Below, piece by piece: positions 8,931-17,423 of a stretch of DNA of 64,000 nucleotides. The notes under the pieces are model-generated. The model made no database searches. It had not been told where the DNA came from and saw only the letters and a program-made list of their open reading frames with translations. The number at the start of each line of letters is the position of its first letter. Within the stretch, counting starts at the first letter, position 1. Position numbers and translations under genes: made by a program. This DNA is from JBBQUN01 sp963698395 (GTDB lineage: Bacteria > Actinomycetota > Acidimicrobiia > Acidimicrobiales > SZUA-35): assembly GCA_963698395.1 (NCBI GenBank), contig CAVOQQ010000001.1, forward strand, positions 992,001 to 1,056,000, in the 5' to 3' direction.

Positions 8931-10544
8931 ATGAACCCTGCTGTGTTGACCGAGTCGTATTGGTCTGCCACCGACGAACTCCCGGTCGAGGAACTGACCG
9001 TTGGTGGCATGCTCCGCTCGGCGGTTGCCGTCGCCCCCGATCGCATCGGCCTCATGGCCGGGGTGCACGACCCCGGTGAACGGCGCCGGTGGACCTACAC
9101 CCGGTTGCTCGACGACGCCGAGCGCTGCGCTCGGGCACTCCTTGCCCGGTTCGAGCCGGGCGACCGAGTTGCCGTCTGGGCGCCGAACGTGCCGGAGTGG
9201 GTGATCCTCGAGCTGGGGGCCGGCCTCGCCGGCGTCGTCCTGGTCACGGTCAACCCCGCGTTCCAGGCACGAGAGGTGGCCTACGTGCTGACGCAGTCGA
9301 GGTCGTCGGGGATCTTCGTGCTGCCGGAGTTTCGGGGAAACCCGATGCTGGCAACGCTCGAATCGGTCCGTCCGGAACTGCCCGAACTGCGTGAAGTCAT
9401 CCGACTCGACGAGTGGGATGACTTCATGGCTTCGGCGCCCGACGACACCCCGCTGCCGGCGGTCACGCCCGACGACCCGGCGCAGATCCAGTACACCTCG
9501 GGCACCACGGGCTTCCCCAAGGGAGCGTTGCTGCACCATCGTGGCATCTGCAACAACGGCAAGCACACCGCGTTGCTGGCCGGTGGGGCCGAGGGCGCGG
9601 CCTGGCTCAATCCGATGCCGTTGTTCCACACCGGTGGATGTGTTCTCGGCACGTTGGGTGCGCTCGCCCTGGCGGCAACCCACATTCCCGTGTTGCTGTT
9701 CGATCCGGCGCTCGTGCTGGAACTGATCGAATCGGAGAAGGTCGCCATCATGGGCGGCGTTCCCACCATGCTGGTCGCCCTCATGGAGCACCCCGATTTC
9801 GCCTCCCGAGACCTGTCGTCGATGACCACGGTCGTCTCGGGCGGATCCACGGTTCCAGCCGCGCTGGTCCGGCGGATCGAGGAGATCCTCGGCGTCGATT
9901 TCGTCATCGTGTTCGGCCAGACCGAGTGCTCGCCGGTGGCCTCGATGACCCGTCCGAGTGATTCGGCCGAGGACAAGGGCGGCACCATCGGCCTCGCGAT
10001 GCCGCAGACCGAGATCAAGATCATCGACCCCGAGACCGGCGAAACGGTCCCGGTCGGCGAAGTGGGGGAGTACCTCACCCGGGGCTATCACGTCATGCAC
10101 GGCTACTTCGAGATGCCCGAGGCCACCGCCGATGCCATCGACGCCGACGGTTGGCTGCACACGGGCGATCTCTGTGCCATGGACGAGCGGGGTTACTGCA
10201 CCGTCGAGGGTCGGCTGAAGGACATGATCATCCGGGGCGGTGAGAACATCTATCCCCGCGAGCTCGAAGATCTGCTCTTCAGCCGGGACGACGTGGCCGA
10301 GGTGGCGGTCGTCGGCCTCCCCGACGACCGTTTCGGTGAGGTCGTCGGCGCCTTCATTCGGCCGGCGCCGGGAACCGAGATCGACAAGGCCGCCCTGTTC
10401 GCCCACCTTCGCGAGCACCTTGCCCCGCACAAGACACCGGCCCACTGGTTCCTGCTCGACGAGTTCCCCCTCACCGGTTCGGGCAAGATCCAGAAGTTCA
10501 AGCTGCGCGACGACTGGGTGGGTGGCAAGCATCAGTCGATCTAG
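8931..10544 (+). CDS. Fatty-acyl-CoA synthase, AMP-dependent ligase family
   Basis: A 537-residue ANL-superfamily enzyme that activates a carboxylic acid to its CoA thioester with ATP. Visible motifs are the P-loop-like QYTSGTTGFPKGALL, VFGQTECSP, the YFEMPEATADAIDADGWLHTGD core, and GGENIYPRELEDLL at the hinge, with the catalytic lysine in GSGKIQKF near the C-terminus. The substrate is probably a medium- or long-chain or aromatic acid and cannot be chosen from sequence alone. Together with the hydratases and dehydrogenase in the window it points to acyl-CoA degradation capacity. Confidence 0.9.
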   Translation: MNPAVLTESYWSATDELPVEELTVGGMLRSAVAVAPDRIGLMAGVHDPGERRRWTYTRLLDDAERCARALLARFEPGDRVAVWAPNVPEWVILELGAGLAGVVLVTVNPAFQAREVAYVLTQSRSSGIFVLPEFRGNPMLATLESVRPELPELREVIRLDEWDDFMASAPDDTPLPAVTPDDPAQIQYTSGTTGFPKGALLHHRGICNNGKHTALLAGGAEGAAWLNPMPLFHTGGCVLGTLGALALAATHIPVLLFDPALVLELIESEKVAIMGGVPTMLVALMEHPDFASRDLSSMTTVVSGGSTVPAALVRRIEEILGVDFVIVFGQTECSPVASMTRPSDSAEDKGGTIGLAMPQTEIKIIDPETGETVPVGEVGEYLTRGYHVMHGYFEMPEATADAIDADGWLHTGDLCAMDERGYCTVEGRLKDMIIRGGENIYPRELEDLLFSRDDVAEVAVVGLPDDRFGEVVGAFIRPAPGTEIDKAALFAHLREHLAPHKTPAHWFLLDEFPLTGSGKIQKFKLRDDWVGGKHQSI

Positions 10545-11494
10545 CCGTCGTCATCCTCGAGGGACTCGAGGAACGCCTGGCCTTCGTCGCAATCGTCGGC
10601 GATGGGGCACCAGCGGCAGTTGTGGCTCGGAATCTTGTTCGGCTCGCGCTCGCCCGACTCGATGGCGACATAGCGCTCGACCGCGTCGGTCACCCGGCGC
10701 ACCGTCGACCACAACAGATCTTCGGTGACGGCCTCGGTGCGGGCCTGGCCGGCGTCGAGGTAGTAGTTCACGAGAAGCCGGGGCGGGATGCCGAATCGCA
10801 TCGCCTCGAGCAGGGCGTAGAAGCGAAGGTCTTCCACATGGGCGTTGACGGGCCTGCCGGTCTTGAGGTCGATGATGACCTTGCCCGCCTGGTTGCCGCG
10901 CACCCGACCGAGGCTGAGGTCGATGGTGCCCGACAGCACGATCGTGTCGTCGCACAGGTCGGCCCGGACTCGAGATTCGGCCACGGGGGCCCACTGCCGT
11001 TTGAGCGGTGGGAACGTGTCGACGAACGTGACCACGAAATCGTTGACCCTGCCGACCAGCTCGGCTCGTTCGGCCTCGGACAGCGCCACCAGCCAATCGG
11101 CGATGTTGCGACCGTCGGCGATGAGTCGCTCCATGGCGTCATCGACCAGGTCGAGCGGGGTGGGCTCGCCACGACGCGCCACCCAGAGTTCGATGGCCTT
11201 GTGCGCCACGGTGCCCCGCGCCGAGGCGACGGTCCACTCGAACGCTTCCTTCTCCGACGCAACGAACCGGGATTCGCAGCCGTGCAGCATCGAGAGCTTG
11301 TGCTTGGACAGGTAGAGCGGGGGAGCGGTGATCTGCTCGGCGAGTGGAGCGAGGACCGCTTCGATCTCGGCTCGGAGGTGGTCACGGAGGTCGTCACGGA
11401 ACGTCGGTCGATCGGTCGAGCCCAGCTGATCGAGCACCTCCTGTTGCGCCGGATTGAGCGACGGCGCCGCGGGGATCTGGGTTTGCTCGGTCAT
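10541..11494 (-). CDS. PD-(D/E)XK nuclease family protein (RecB/Cas4-like)
   Basis: A 317-residue nuclease-fold protein. Motifs are GTVAHKAIELW (helix with the conserved His), SGTIDLSLG, and the D-(x)n-D-L-K core in KVIIDLKTGRP. Four cysteines fit the Cas4/AddB iron-sulfur pattern: one in LHGCESRF early on, and three in HNCRWCPIADDC at the end. No Cas genes or CRISPR repeats are nearby, so a repair or DNA-end-processing role is more likely than adaptation. Its ATG overlaps the stop of the upstream peptidase C26 gene by 4 nt, and its 3' end overlaps the convergent ligase. Confidence 0.85.
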   Translation of the reverse strand: MTEQTQIPAAPSLNPAQQEVLDQLGSTDRPTFRDDLRDHLRAEIEAVLAPLAEQITAPPLYLSKHKLSMLHGCESRFVASEKEAFEWTVASARGTVAHKAIELWVARRGEPTPLDLVDDAMERLIADGRNIADWLVALSEAERAELVGRVNDFVVTFVDTFPPLKRQWAPVAESRVRADLCDDTIVLSGTIDLSLGRVRGNQAGKVIIDLKTGRPVNAHVEDLRFYALLEAMRFGIPPRLLVNYYLDAGQARTEAVTEDLLWSTVRRVTDAVERYVAIESGEREPNKIPSHNCRWCPIADDCDEGQAFLESLEDDDG

Positions 11495-12315
11495 GGGTAG
11501 CCCGCTGCGAGTCGCCGGGCTGCGGAATCGACGAGCCATTCGAACAACACATGGTGGCCCTCGTCGGTCTGGCGCTCCGGATGCCATTGCACGGCAACGA
11601 GGTTCTTGTCGGCCCATTCCATGGCCTCCACCATGCCATCGAGCGACCGTCCGACGACGGCAAGCGGCTGGTCTTCGTCATCGACCGCGGCCTGGTGATG
11701 GAGCGAGTTGGTCTGGATGTGGGAGGCACCGCCGTAGATCCACGAGATCGTCGACGACTTGACCAACTCGACCCGGTGGCGGCGAGCGAGGAACTCCTCG
11801 GCGTCGGCCACGCGATCGCTGGTGTCGTTGGGCGGTCGATGCCAGACCGACGTGCCGTGGATGTGCTGATGCAAGAGCCCGCCGAGGCCGACCGTGGCGA
11901 CCTGGAGGCCACGACAGATGGCGAGGATCGGCTTGTGCTGCTCGAGGGCGACATGGAGAAGGGCGGCGTCGGAATCGTCGGCCCGGCGATCCCAGTCACG
12001 GGCGCCGTCGGGCTCGTGGCCGTAGTAGTCAGGGTCGACATCGTTGCCCCCGGTCAGCATCAGCCCATCGAAGCGCTCGAGCACGATTCGCGCCCGAGCG
12101 AGACGGTCGACTTCGTCGTCGGCCTCGATCCAGGGCAGCAGGGCCGGGAGGCCACCGGCGGCGGTGACGGCGTCGAGGTATTCGGGATCGACCGTGTAGA
12201 GGTCGTGGTCGGGGTGGATCCAGGTGTCGACGGTGCGCCGCCACGGAGTGACGGCGATCAAGGGTGGAGCGCTGGGAGTCGAGTCCTGAGCGGGGACGAC
12301 GGCGGAGCGAATCAC
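11491..12315 (-). CDS. Gamma-glutamyl-gamma-aminobutyrate hydrolase family (peptidase C26)
   Basis: A 274-residue class I glutamine amidotransferase-like hydrolase. The N-terminus PLIAVTPWRR and the LTGGNDVDPDYYG segment are typical of PuuD-like enzymes. The nucleophile elbow AICRGLQ contains the catalytic Cys, and VQWHPE provides His and Glu, so the triad is complete. It probably cleaves gamma-glutamyl amides. The GTG start at 12315 was chosen because it opens the conserved domain directly and leaves room for the divergent promoter of the hydratase gene. It is the first gene of a two-gene operon with the nuclease. Confidence 0.88.
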   Translation of the reverse strand: MIRSAVVPAQDSTPSAPPLIAVTPWRRTVDTWIHPDHDLYTVDPEYLDAVTAAGGLPALLPWIEADDEVDRLARARIVLERFDGLMLTGGNDVDPDYYGHEPDGARDWDRRADDSDAALLHVALEQHKPILAICRGLQVATVGLGGLLHQHIHGTSVWHRPPNDTSDRVADAEEFLARRHRVELVKSSTISWIYGGASHIQTNSLHHQAAVDDEDQPLAVVGRSLDGMVEAMEWADKNLVAVQWHPERQTDEGHHVLFEWLVDSAARRLAAGYP

Positions 12316-12336
12316 CCGCAAAGTGTGCCGGATTGC

Positions 12337-12342
12337 TAGGTT
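12337..12342 (+). promoter_or_regulatory. -10 box upstream of the second hydratase gene
   Basis: TAGGTT ends exactly 6 nt before the GTG at 12349. No ribosome-binding site is seen, fitting a leaderless start. Confidence 0.5.
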
Positions 12343-12348
12343 CGTCCG

Positions 12349-13098
12349 GTGACCTACAACGAGATCCAGTACGACGTCGTCGATGCGGTGGCCACGATCA
12401 CGCTCGACCGTCCCGAGGCGCTCAACGCCATCACCCCCACCATGCTGGCCGAGCTGAACACCGCCACCGACGTCGCTGCGGCCGACCCGTCCGTTCGGGT
12501 CGTCGTGCTCACCGGCAGCGGACGGGCCTTCAGCGCCGGAGTCGATCTCAAGGCGCTCGGTGAGCGTGAACTCGTGAACGGCAAGGTGGGCGACATTCTC
12601 GACCTGCCGGCTCGTCAGCTCACCACCACGTTGTCCACCATGGCCAAGCCGGTGATCGCTGCGGTCAATGGTTTCTGCTTCACCGGAGCGCTCGAGCTGG
12701 CACTGGCCTGCGATGTGATCATCACCGCCGATGAGGCCAAGCTGGGCGACACGCACGCCAAGTGGGGCCTGCGCCCCACCTGGGGGATGAGCCAGCGACT
12801 GCCGGCGCTCGTCGGCCTGGCACGGGCTCGCTATCTCTCCTACACCGCTCGGAACTTCACCGGAACCGAGGCTGCCGAATGGGGCCTCGCCGCCCTCTCG
12901 GTGCCCGGCGACGATCTGATGATCACGGTTGCGTCCCTCGCCGACGAAATGAAGGAGAACAGCTCCGAGTCGTTCGTGGCCTACAAGGACCTCTTCAACG
13001 CCGCCGAAGCCCTGGGCCTCGACGACGGTCTGGCGTACGAAGCCGACCACGACTATCCGTTCTCCGAAACCGACGAGCGCCTCGCCGGGTTCCGCTGA
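12349..13098 (+). CDS. Enoyl-CoA hydratase/isomerase family protein
   Basis: A 249-residue crotonase-fold protein. VATITLDRPEALNAI opens the fold, GSGRAFSAGVDLKAL is the first oxyanion segment, and AAVNGFCFTGALELALACD the second. The residues after DTHAKWGLRPTWG lack a clear second catalytic glutamate, so it may act as an isomerase or on an unusual substrate. It starts with GTG right after a -10 box, and is followed after 6 nt by an ABC-like half-domain gene that is likely co-transcribed. Confidence 0.88.
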   Translation: MTYNEIQYDVVDAVATITLDRPEALNAITPTMLAELNTATDVAAADPSVRVVVLTGSGRAFSAGVDLKALGERELVNGKVGDILDLPARQLTTTLSTMAKPVIAAVNGFCFTGALELALACDVIITADEAKLGDTHAKWGLRPTWGMSQRLPALVGLARARYLSYTARNFTGTEAAEWGLAALSVPGDDLMITVASLADEMKENSSESFVAYKDLFNAAEALGLDDGLAYEADHDYPFSETDERLAGFR

Positions 13099-13104
13099 AC
13101 GAGC

Positions 13105-13584
13105 GTGGTCCCACTCCGCCTCGAGGTTCCCTCACTCGGTCTCGCCCATGGCGAAGGTGACGGCGTGCTCGTGTTGCCGCTCGATCACATCCTCGGCCTG
13201 CTCGACGGCTCGATCGAAGCGCTCCTCGGTGGGAACCGGATGCGTGAGGTGATGGAGCGGGTGTCGACCATGGGCGTGCTCGACGGCGACCTCCGCCTGG
13301 CCGACCAGTTGGAACGAGCAGCCGCGCGATTCGACGAGCCGGTCGCCGAGATGGCAATCGACCTGCTCGAACGGGTCGGTCGGCTGCCGTTGTTGGACGG
13401 TCCCACGTGGTATCTCAGCGCCGGCGAGACCACGTTGGCCCGCCTCGCCGTCGCGCTTGCCCGGCCGTTCGAGATGCTGATGCTGGTCGAACCCTTCGCC
13501 GGTCTCGATGCCCGCGTCCGAGCCGGCGCCTCCGCCGTGCTCGAGGGCGTCGCGATCGAGCATCTGGTGGTCGTGACCGAGTGA
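13105..13584 (+). CDS. ABC-ATPase-like protein without Walker A
   Basis: A 159-residue protein of unrecognised family. The second half carries LSAGETTLARLAVALARPF, which matches the ABC signature helix, then LMLVEPFAGLDARVR, which matches Walker B plus D-loop (the usual Asp before Glu is Val). The first half has no G-x-x-G-x-G-K-S/T P-loop, so it cannot bind ATP like a normal ABC protein alone. It may be a degenerate descendant or a regulatory partner. It starts at GTG 13105, 6 nt after the hydratase stop. Confidence 0.55.
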   Translation: MVPLRLEVPSLGLAHGEGDGVLVLPLDHILGLLDGSIEALLGGNRMREVMERVSTMGVLDGDLRLADQLERAAARFDEPVAEMAIDLLERVGRLPLLDGPTWYLSAGETTLARLAVALARPFEMLMLVEPFAGLDARVRAGASAVLEGVAIEHLVVVTE

Positions 13585-13678
13585 CGAGCCCTTCGGTGGC
13601 GGGATGGCTGTCATACCTCATCGTCATGATGGTGTGTGTGGAGAGCAGACCATTTCGACCAGGGGCAGGAGTACCACA

Positions 13679-14074
13679 ATGACATCCCTCGAATTCGCCG
13701 AGGCCGTTCGCTGCCTATCGGGGGCCGCCCGCCGAGCCGGGTATCGGGCACCATCGTTTCGCAGTCGTCCTCGTGGCAACCGTCATCGCACCATTCGCCG
13801 CCGAGTCGACGGATCGGCCACCATCGCGGTGGCGCTGCGCCAGCGGCCCATGCCCGCCGTGCTCGGCGATCTCATCGACGGCATCATCGCCGCCAACGCG
13901 TTGAGCGGGGAACCGGCCGCCGAGCTGCGAGATCGGCTGTGGCTGTCGGTGCTGCCGGTGCTCGATCAAGCCCTGTCTGATCAAGCCCTGTCTGATCAAG
14001 CCCGGTCTGATCTACCCAACAATGCCCAACCCAACAATGCCCAACCCAACAATGTCGTGCCCTTCGCCGCCTAG
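13679..14074 (+). CDS. Small protein of unknown function with repeat-encoded tail
   Basis: A 131-residue protein that I do not recognise. The start is supported by an AGGAG box 7 nt upstream of the ATG. The N-terminal half is Arg-rich (SFRSRPRGNRHRTIRRRV), followed by a helical LGDLIDGIIAANALSG segment. The C-terminus is built from two tandem repeats, DQALS x3 and NNAQP x2-3, encoded by 15-nt DNA repeats. No transmembrane or signal segment is evident. It lies between the ABC-like gene and purB with no obvious functional link. Confidence 0.5.
   Translation: MTSLEFAEAVRCLSGAARRAGYRAPSFRSRPRGNRHRTIRRRVDGSATIAVALRQRPMPAVLGDLIDGIIAANALSGEPAAELRDRLWLSVLPVLDQALSDQALSDQARSDLPNNAQPNNAQPNNVVPFAA
13964..14055 (+). 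repeat. Two adjacent families of 15-nt in-frame tandem repeats
   Basis: gatcaagccctgtct occurs three times (13964-14008, the last with one change). It is followed closely by caacaatgcccaacc units (about 14016-14055). Both periods are multiples of three, so copy-number change keeps the reading frame and only lengthens or shortens the tail. Confidence 0.85.
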
Positions 14075-14125
14075 GCACGGCGGGCTGCCTGCCGTTGTCG
14101 GGCCGCATACCGCCGGCCGTCTGCG

Positions 14126-14131
14126 TACCCT
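14126..14131 (+). promoter_or_regulatory. -10 box upstream of purB
   Basis: TACCCT ends 6 nt before the ATG at 14138, matching the leaderless spacing seen at other genes here. Confidence 0.45.
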
Positions 14132-14137
14132 GTCGGC

Positions 14138-15523
14138 ATGGAGCTCTCGACCCTCACCGCGATCGCCCCCATCGACGGGCGATACGCCTCGAAGACCGCG
14201 GCGTTGCGCCCGATCTTCTCCGAGTTCGGGCTGATCCGTCACCGCGTGGTGGTCGAGGTCCGTTGGTTGCAGGCCCTCGCCTCGTGGGATGCCATCACCG
14301 AGGTGCCGCCCTTCGGCGCCGCCACCACGGCCGAGCTCGATGCCATCGTCGATGACTTCTCCGAGGCCGACGCTCAGCGGGTGAAGGCGATCGAGCGCAC
14401 CACGAACCACGATGTGAAGGCGGTCGAATACTTCCTCAAGGAACGGATCGAGAGCAATCCCGAACTCGAGGCCGTCTCGGAGTTCATCCACTTCGCCTGT
14501 ACCTCCGAAGACATCAACAATCTCTCCTATGCCCTCATGGTGTCGGCCGCTCGAGACACCGTCTTCCTGCCGGAACTCGATGCCGTGATCGACCGGCTCG
14601 GCGAGATGGCCGTTGCGTTCGCCGACGTCCCCCTGCTCTCTCGCACCCACGGTCAGGCCGCCTCGCCCTCGACCGTCGGCAAGGAACTGGCCAACGTGGT
14701 GCATCGCCTCGGACGGCAGCGAGCCCAGATCGCCGACACCGAGATCCTCGGCAAGATCAACGGTGCGGTCGGCAACTACAACGCTCACCTCGCGGCCTAT
14801 CCCGATCTCGACTGGGCGGCCTTCGCCGGCGCCTTCGTCACCTCGCTCGGGCTGACCTTCAACCCTTACACCACGCAGATCGAGCCGCACGACTGGATCG
14901 CCGAGCTCTTCGACGCCGTCGCTCGGGCCAACACGATCCTCATCGATCTGTCTCGCGACCTCTGGGGCTACATCTCCCTCGGTTACTTCCGGCAGCGGGT
15001 GGTGGCGGGCGAGGTCGGCTCGTCGACCATGCCGCACAAGGTCAACCCGATCGATTTCGAGAATGCCGAAGGCAATCTCGGCGTGGCCAACGCGCTGTTC
15101 GCTCACCTGGCCGCCAAGCTGCCGATCTCACGCTGGCAGCGAGATCTGACCGACTCCACCGTGCTCCGCAACCTCGGTGTCGGATTCGCCCACACCAGCG
15201 TTGCCCTGTCGTCGCTCTTGAAGGGCCTCGGAAAGCTCGAACTGAACGAGCAGGCCCTGGCCGCCGACCTCGATGCCAATTGGGAGGTGCTCGCCGAGCC
15301 CATCCAGACGGTGATGCGGCGTCATGGTGTCGACCGTCCGTACGAGAAACTCAAGGAACTCACCCGAGGCCAACGGCTCGACCAGGCCGGCATGGTCGCC
15401 TTCGTCGATTCGCTCGACATCCCCGACGCCGAGAAGACGCGGTTGAAGGCGATGACCCCCGCCGGCTATGTCGGCAATGCCGCAGCCCAAGCCAAGTCGA
15501 TCGAGGCGTACCGCGGCCGTTAG
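14138..15523 (+). CDS. purB: Adenylosuccinate lyase
   Basis: A 461-residue homotetrameric lyase of purine synthesis. It splits SAICAR to AICAR plus fumarate and adenylosuccinate to AMP plus fumarate. Key blocks are RTTNHDVKAVEYFLKE, HFACTSEDINNLSYAL, the catalytic-His region LLSRTHGQAASPS and the signature GSSTMPHKVNPIDFEN. The N-terminus MELSTLTAIAPIDGRYASK and overall length closely resemble the E. coli-type enzyme rather than the shorter Bacillus-type. It converges with the FHA gene, and their stop codons overlap at 15520-15523. Confidence 0.95.
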   Translation: MELSTLTAIAPIDGRYASKTAALRPIFSEFGLIRHRVVVEVRWLQALASWDAITEVPPFGAATTAELDAIVDDFSEADAQRVKAIERTTNHDVKAVEYFLKERIESNPELEAVSEFIHFACTSEDINNLSYALMVSAARDTVFLPELDAVIDRLGEMAVAFADVPLLSRTHGQAASPSTVGKELANVVHRLGRQRAQIADTEILGKINGAVGNYNAHLAAYPDLDWAAFAGAFVTSLGLTFNPYTTQIEPHDWIAELFDAVARANTILIDLSRDLWGYISLGYFRQRVVAGEVGSSTMPHKVNPIDFENAEGNLGVANALFAHLAAKLPISRWQRDLTDSTVLRNLGVGFAHTSVALSSLLKGLGKLELNEQALAADLDANWEVLAEPIQTVMRRHGVDRPYEKLKELTRGQRLDQAGMVAFVDSLDIPDAEKTRLKAMTPAGYVGNAAAQAKSIEAYRGR

Positions 15524-16263
15524 TTCGTCGGTGAGTCGAGCAATCCGAGGTCGTCGCTCGTGACCAAGCCCGAGCCGACCGCGTGGTCGACGAGGCGTGT
15601 CCGGCGGTCATTGGCGACGTCGCCCAGCTGACCTCGTAGCCCGCTGACGCCGGCCTTGGTGAGCCGGTCGCACACGTTGTCGAGCTTGCGATTGAACCGG
15701 GTGATCGTCCATCCCAAGCGCACGGCAGCGGCTCGGTTCGACGGGAGCTCGACCACGGTTTCGCCGGTCAGGAGGGTGGGTTCGGCCAATGCGACGATGA
15801 GCTTGCGCTGGTCGAGGGTGAGCGGCAGATCGGCATGGCTGATGGTGGCGCCGTCCTCCGGGTCTTCATCGAGACCTTCGTTGCCTGCAGCAGGCAACTT
15901 CGCCGATGCGAGGCCGGGCAACGAGAGCTCGATCTCGTAGTTGAGTTTGCCGGCGACAAACTGGACGACCGCCTCGGGGAAGCTGAGTGCCAGCTCGCGG
16001 CCGGGCGCCAGTTGGACCTGCGATCGGCTGGTGAGGTCCTTGATGACGAGCGAGATGGTGCTCCCGGTGTTGACCAGCCACCAACAATCGGCTCGATGCT
16101 CGAAGCGACCGACGAACCGGTGCAGATACGGATTGTCGTCGATCTCGATGGTGCCGGCGCGACCGAAATCGATGGTCTCGCCTTCGGTGAGCGGGTAGAC
16201 CTCGCCGACGAACTCGATCAAGAGCGAGGGCAGTCCTTCGGGGCGAGCCTCGGTCACACTCAT
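15520..16263 (-). CDS. FHA-like protein with helical C-terminal domain
   Basis: A 247-residue protein, last gene of the leftward signalling operon. Residues 10-90 resemble a forkhead-associated fold (ETIDFGRAGTIEI, then a hydrophobic strand series). However, the phosphothreonine-contacting Ser and His are not obvious, so binding may be lost or altered. The C-terminal 90 residues (LDQRKLIVALAEP, ELPSNRAAAVRLGWTITRFN) look like a winged-helix. Similar FHA plus wHTH proteins sit beside PP2C genes in other actinobacteria. It overlaps the upstream FHA gene by 4 nt. Confidence 0.65.
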   Translation of the reverse strand: MSVTEARPEGLPSLLIEFVGEVYPLTEGETIDFGRAGTIEIDDNPYLHRFVGRFEHRADCWWLVNTGSTISLVIKDLTSRSQVQLAPGRELALSFPEAVVQFVAGKLNYEIELSLPGLASAKLPAAGNEGLDEDPEDGATISHADLPLTLDQRKLIVALAEPTLLTGETVVELPSNRAAAVRLGWTITRFNRKLDNVCDRLTKAGVSGLRGQLGDVANDRRTRLVDHAVGSGLVTSDDLGLLDSPTN

Positions 16264-17423
16264 GGCTCGGTCGAGGTGGTGTCGACACGTCCCTCGAACC
16301 GGAACGACGATGCGCCGAAGTAGACGGTGGCGCCGGGCTCGATCAGGTGCGCCGTGCCGGCGACGAGGGCGACGGGTTGGGAGCCATCGGCCGGGATCAC
16401 GACCGACCCATTGTGTGAGCCGGCGTCTTCGACCAACACGTCCCAGCTGCTGCAACGCACGGTCAGGTGAGTCCGAGAGATCCGCTCGCCCTCGACGACC
16501 ACGGGAATCCAATGGTCGCCGCTGCGAGAGGGATTGCGTCCGATCATCACGTCGGTGTCGAGATCGACTCGCCGCCCGTCGTCGAAGACCAGCGTCCCGA
16601 GCGACGGGCGAGGAACGACGCTGACGCCATCCGGTCCGGCGGGAAGGAAGACGTCGCAGACTTCGCATGCCGCTCGGCTCGGTGCGTTCGCATGGCCTGC
16701 CTTGCAGACTCTGGCGGCCAACGTCGGTCGGATCGAGTCCATCGGTGGTCGGGCCGTGATGTCATCGATCGTCGGCTCCGGTGGCGTCGGTGCGGCGACG
16801 CCCTCGTCGGCTTCGTGCTCGTCGGCCAGCTTGTTGACGTAGGAGACGAGATGACTCTCCTCGCCGATCTCTTCGGCGTCGAGGTCATCGGTCGTGGCAA
16901 CATCGTCAGACGGGGGAATGGTGATCGATGCATCGGCGGAGGGGATGGCAATGGTCTCGCTCGGCATCAACCGCTGCTCGACGATCGCAGCCGTGAACCC
17001 GCCGGCGTGGACGATGCCATCGACGAGGGTGGTGCGGTCGTCGATGCCGTTGCCGACAGTGGTGATCGAGGCCGATCGAGGCTGGCCAGGGACTCGATGC
17101 TCGACCCAGGTTCCCGATGCGGCTCCCGACAACATCGGTACCGAACGCAGGTCGGTCTTCAACTCGATGTCGCCGAACACGCGAATCTCGATCTGCGTGT
17201 TGGCGATCACGCACGCGAAGGCACACACGTCGAAACCTTGGTCGATGACGGCCTCGGCCAGCCGCTCCCAGATCCCATCGATGTGACCGTGGGTGAAGGC
17301 ATCGAGCAGCGGCTTGGCCCGATCGTCGGGTTCGGGGACGAAGAGCAGCGTCTGCTCACGCCGGGCGATCAGGCCTGAACCAGGAGCGAGGGCAACGGCG
17401 AAAGCGAAGTGGTGCTCAGACAT
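16260..17423 (-). CDS. FHA domain protein with zinc ribbon
   Basis: A 387-residue cytoplasmic protein. The N-terminal 130 residues form an unassigned alpha/beta domain (HHFAFAVALAPGSGL, CAFACVIANTQIEIRVFGD), followed by an acidic linker. Two CxxC-like pairs (ARVCKAGHANAP, ACEVCD) make a zinc ribbon at about 275-295. The C-terminal FHA domain has the full binding set: VMIGRNPSRSGDHW, RISRTHLTV and DAGSHNGS. It should bind phosphothreonine made by the cluster kinase. The start at 17423 overlaps the PP2C stop by 8 nt. Confidence 0.82.
   Translation of the reverse strand: MSEHHFAFAVALAPGSGLIARREQTLLFVPEPDDRAKPLLDAFTHGHIDGIWERLAEAVIDQGFDVCAFACVIANTQIEIRVFGDIELKTDLRSVPMLSGAASGTWVEHRVPGQPRSASITTVGNGIDDRTTLVDGIVHAGGFTAAIVEQRLMPSETIAIPSADASITIPPSDDVATTDDLDAEEIGEESHLVSYVNKLADEHEADEGVAAPTPPEPTIDDITARPPMDSIRPTLAARVCKAGHANAPSRAACEVCDVFLPAGPDGVSVVPRPSLGTLVFDDGRRVDLDTDVMIGRNPSRSGDHWIPVVVEGERISRTHLTVRCSSWDVLVEDAGSHNGSVVIPADGSQPVALVAGTAHLIEPGATVYFGASSFRFEGRVDTTSTEP

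Noticed and set aside
10541..11494. Cas4 of a CRISPR system
   Set aside because: Four cysteines and the PD-(D/E)XK core fit Cas4-like proteins, but no other cas gene or repeat array is in the window and the partner is a peptidase C26 gene.
13964..14055. CRISPR-like array
   Set aside because: Units are 15 nt, contiguous and in frame, with no unique spacers and no cas genes. It is a coding tandem repeat.
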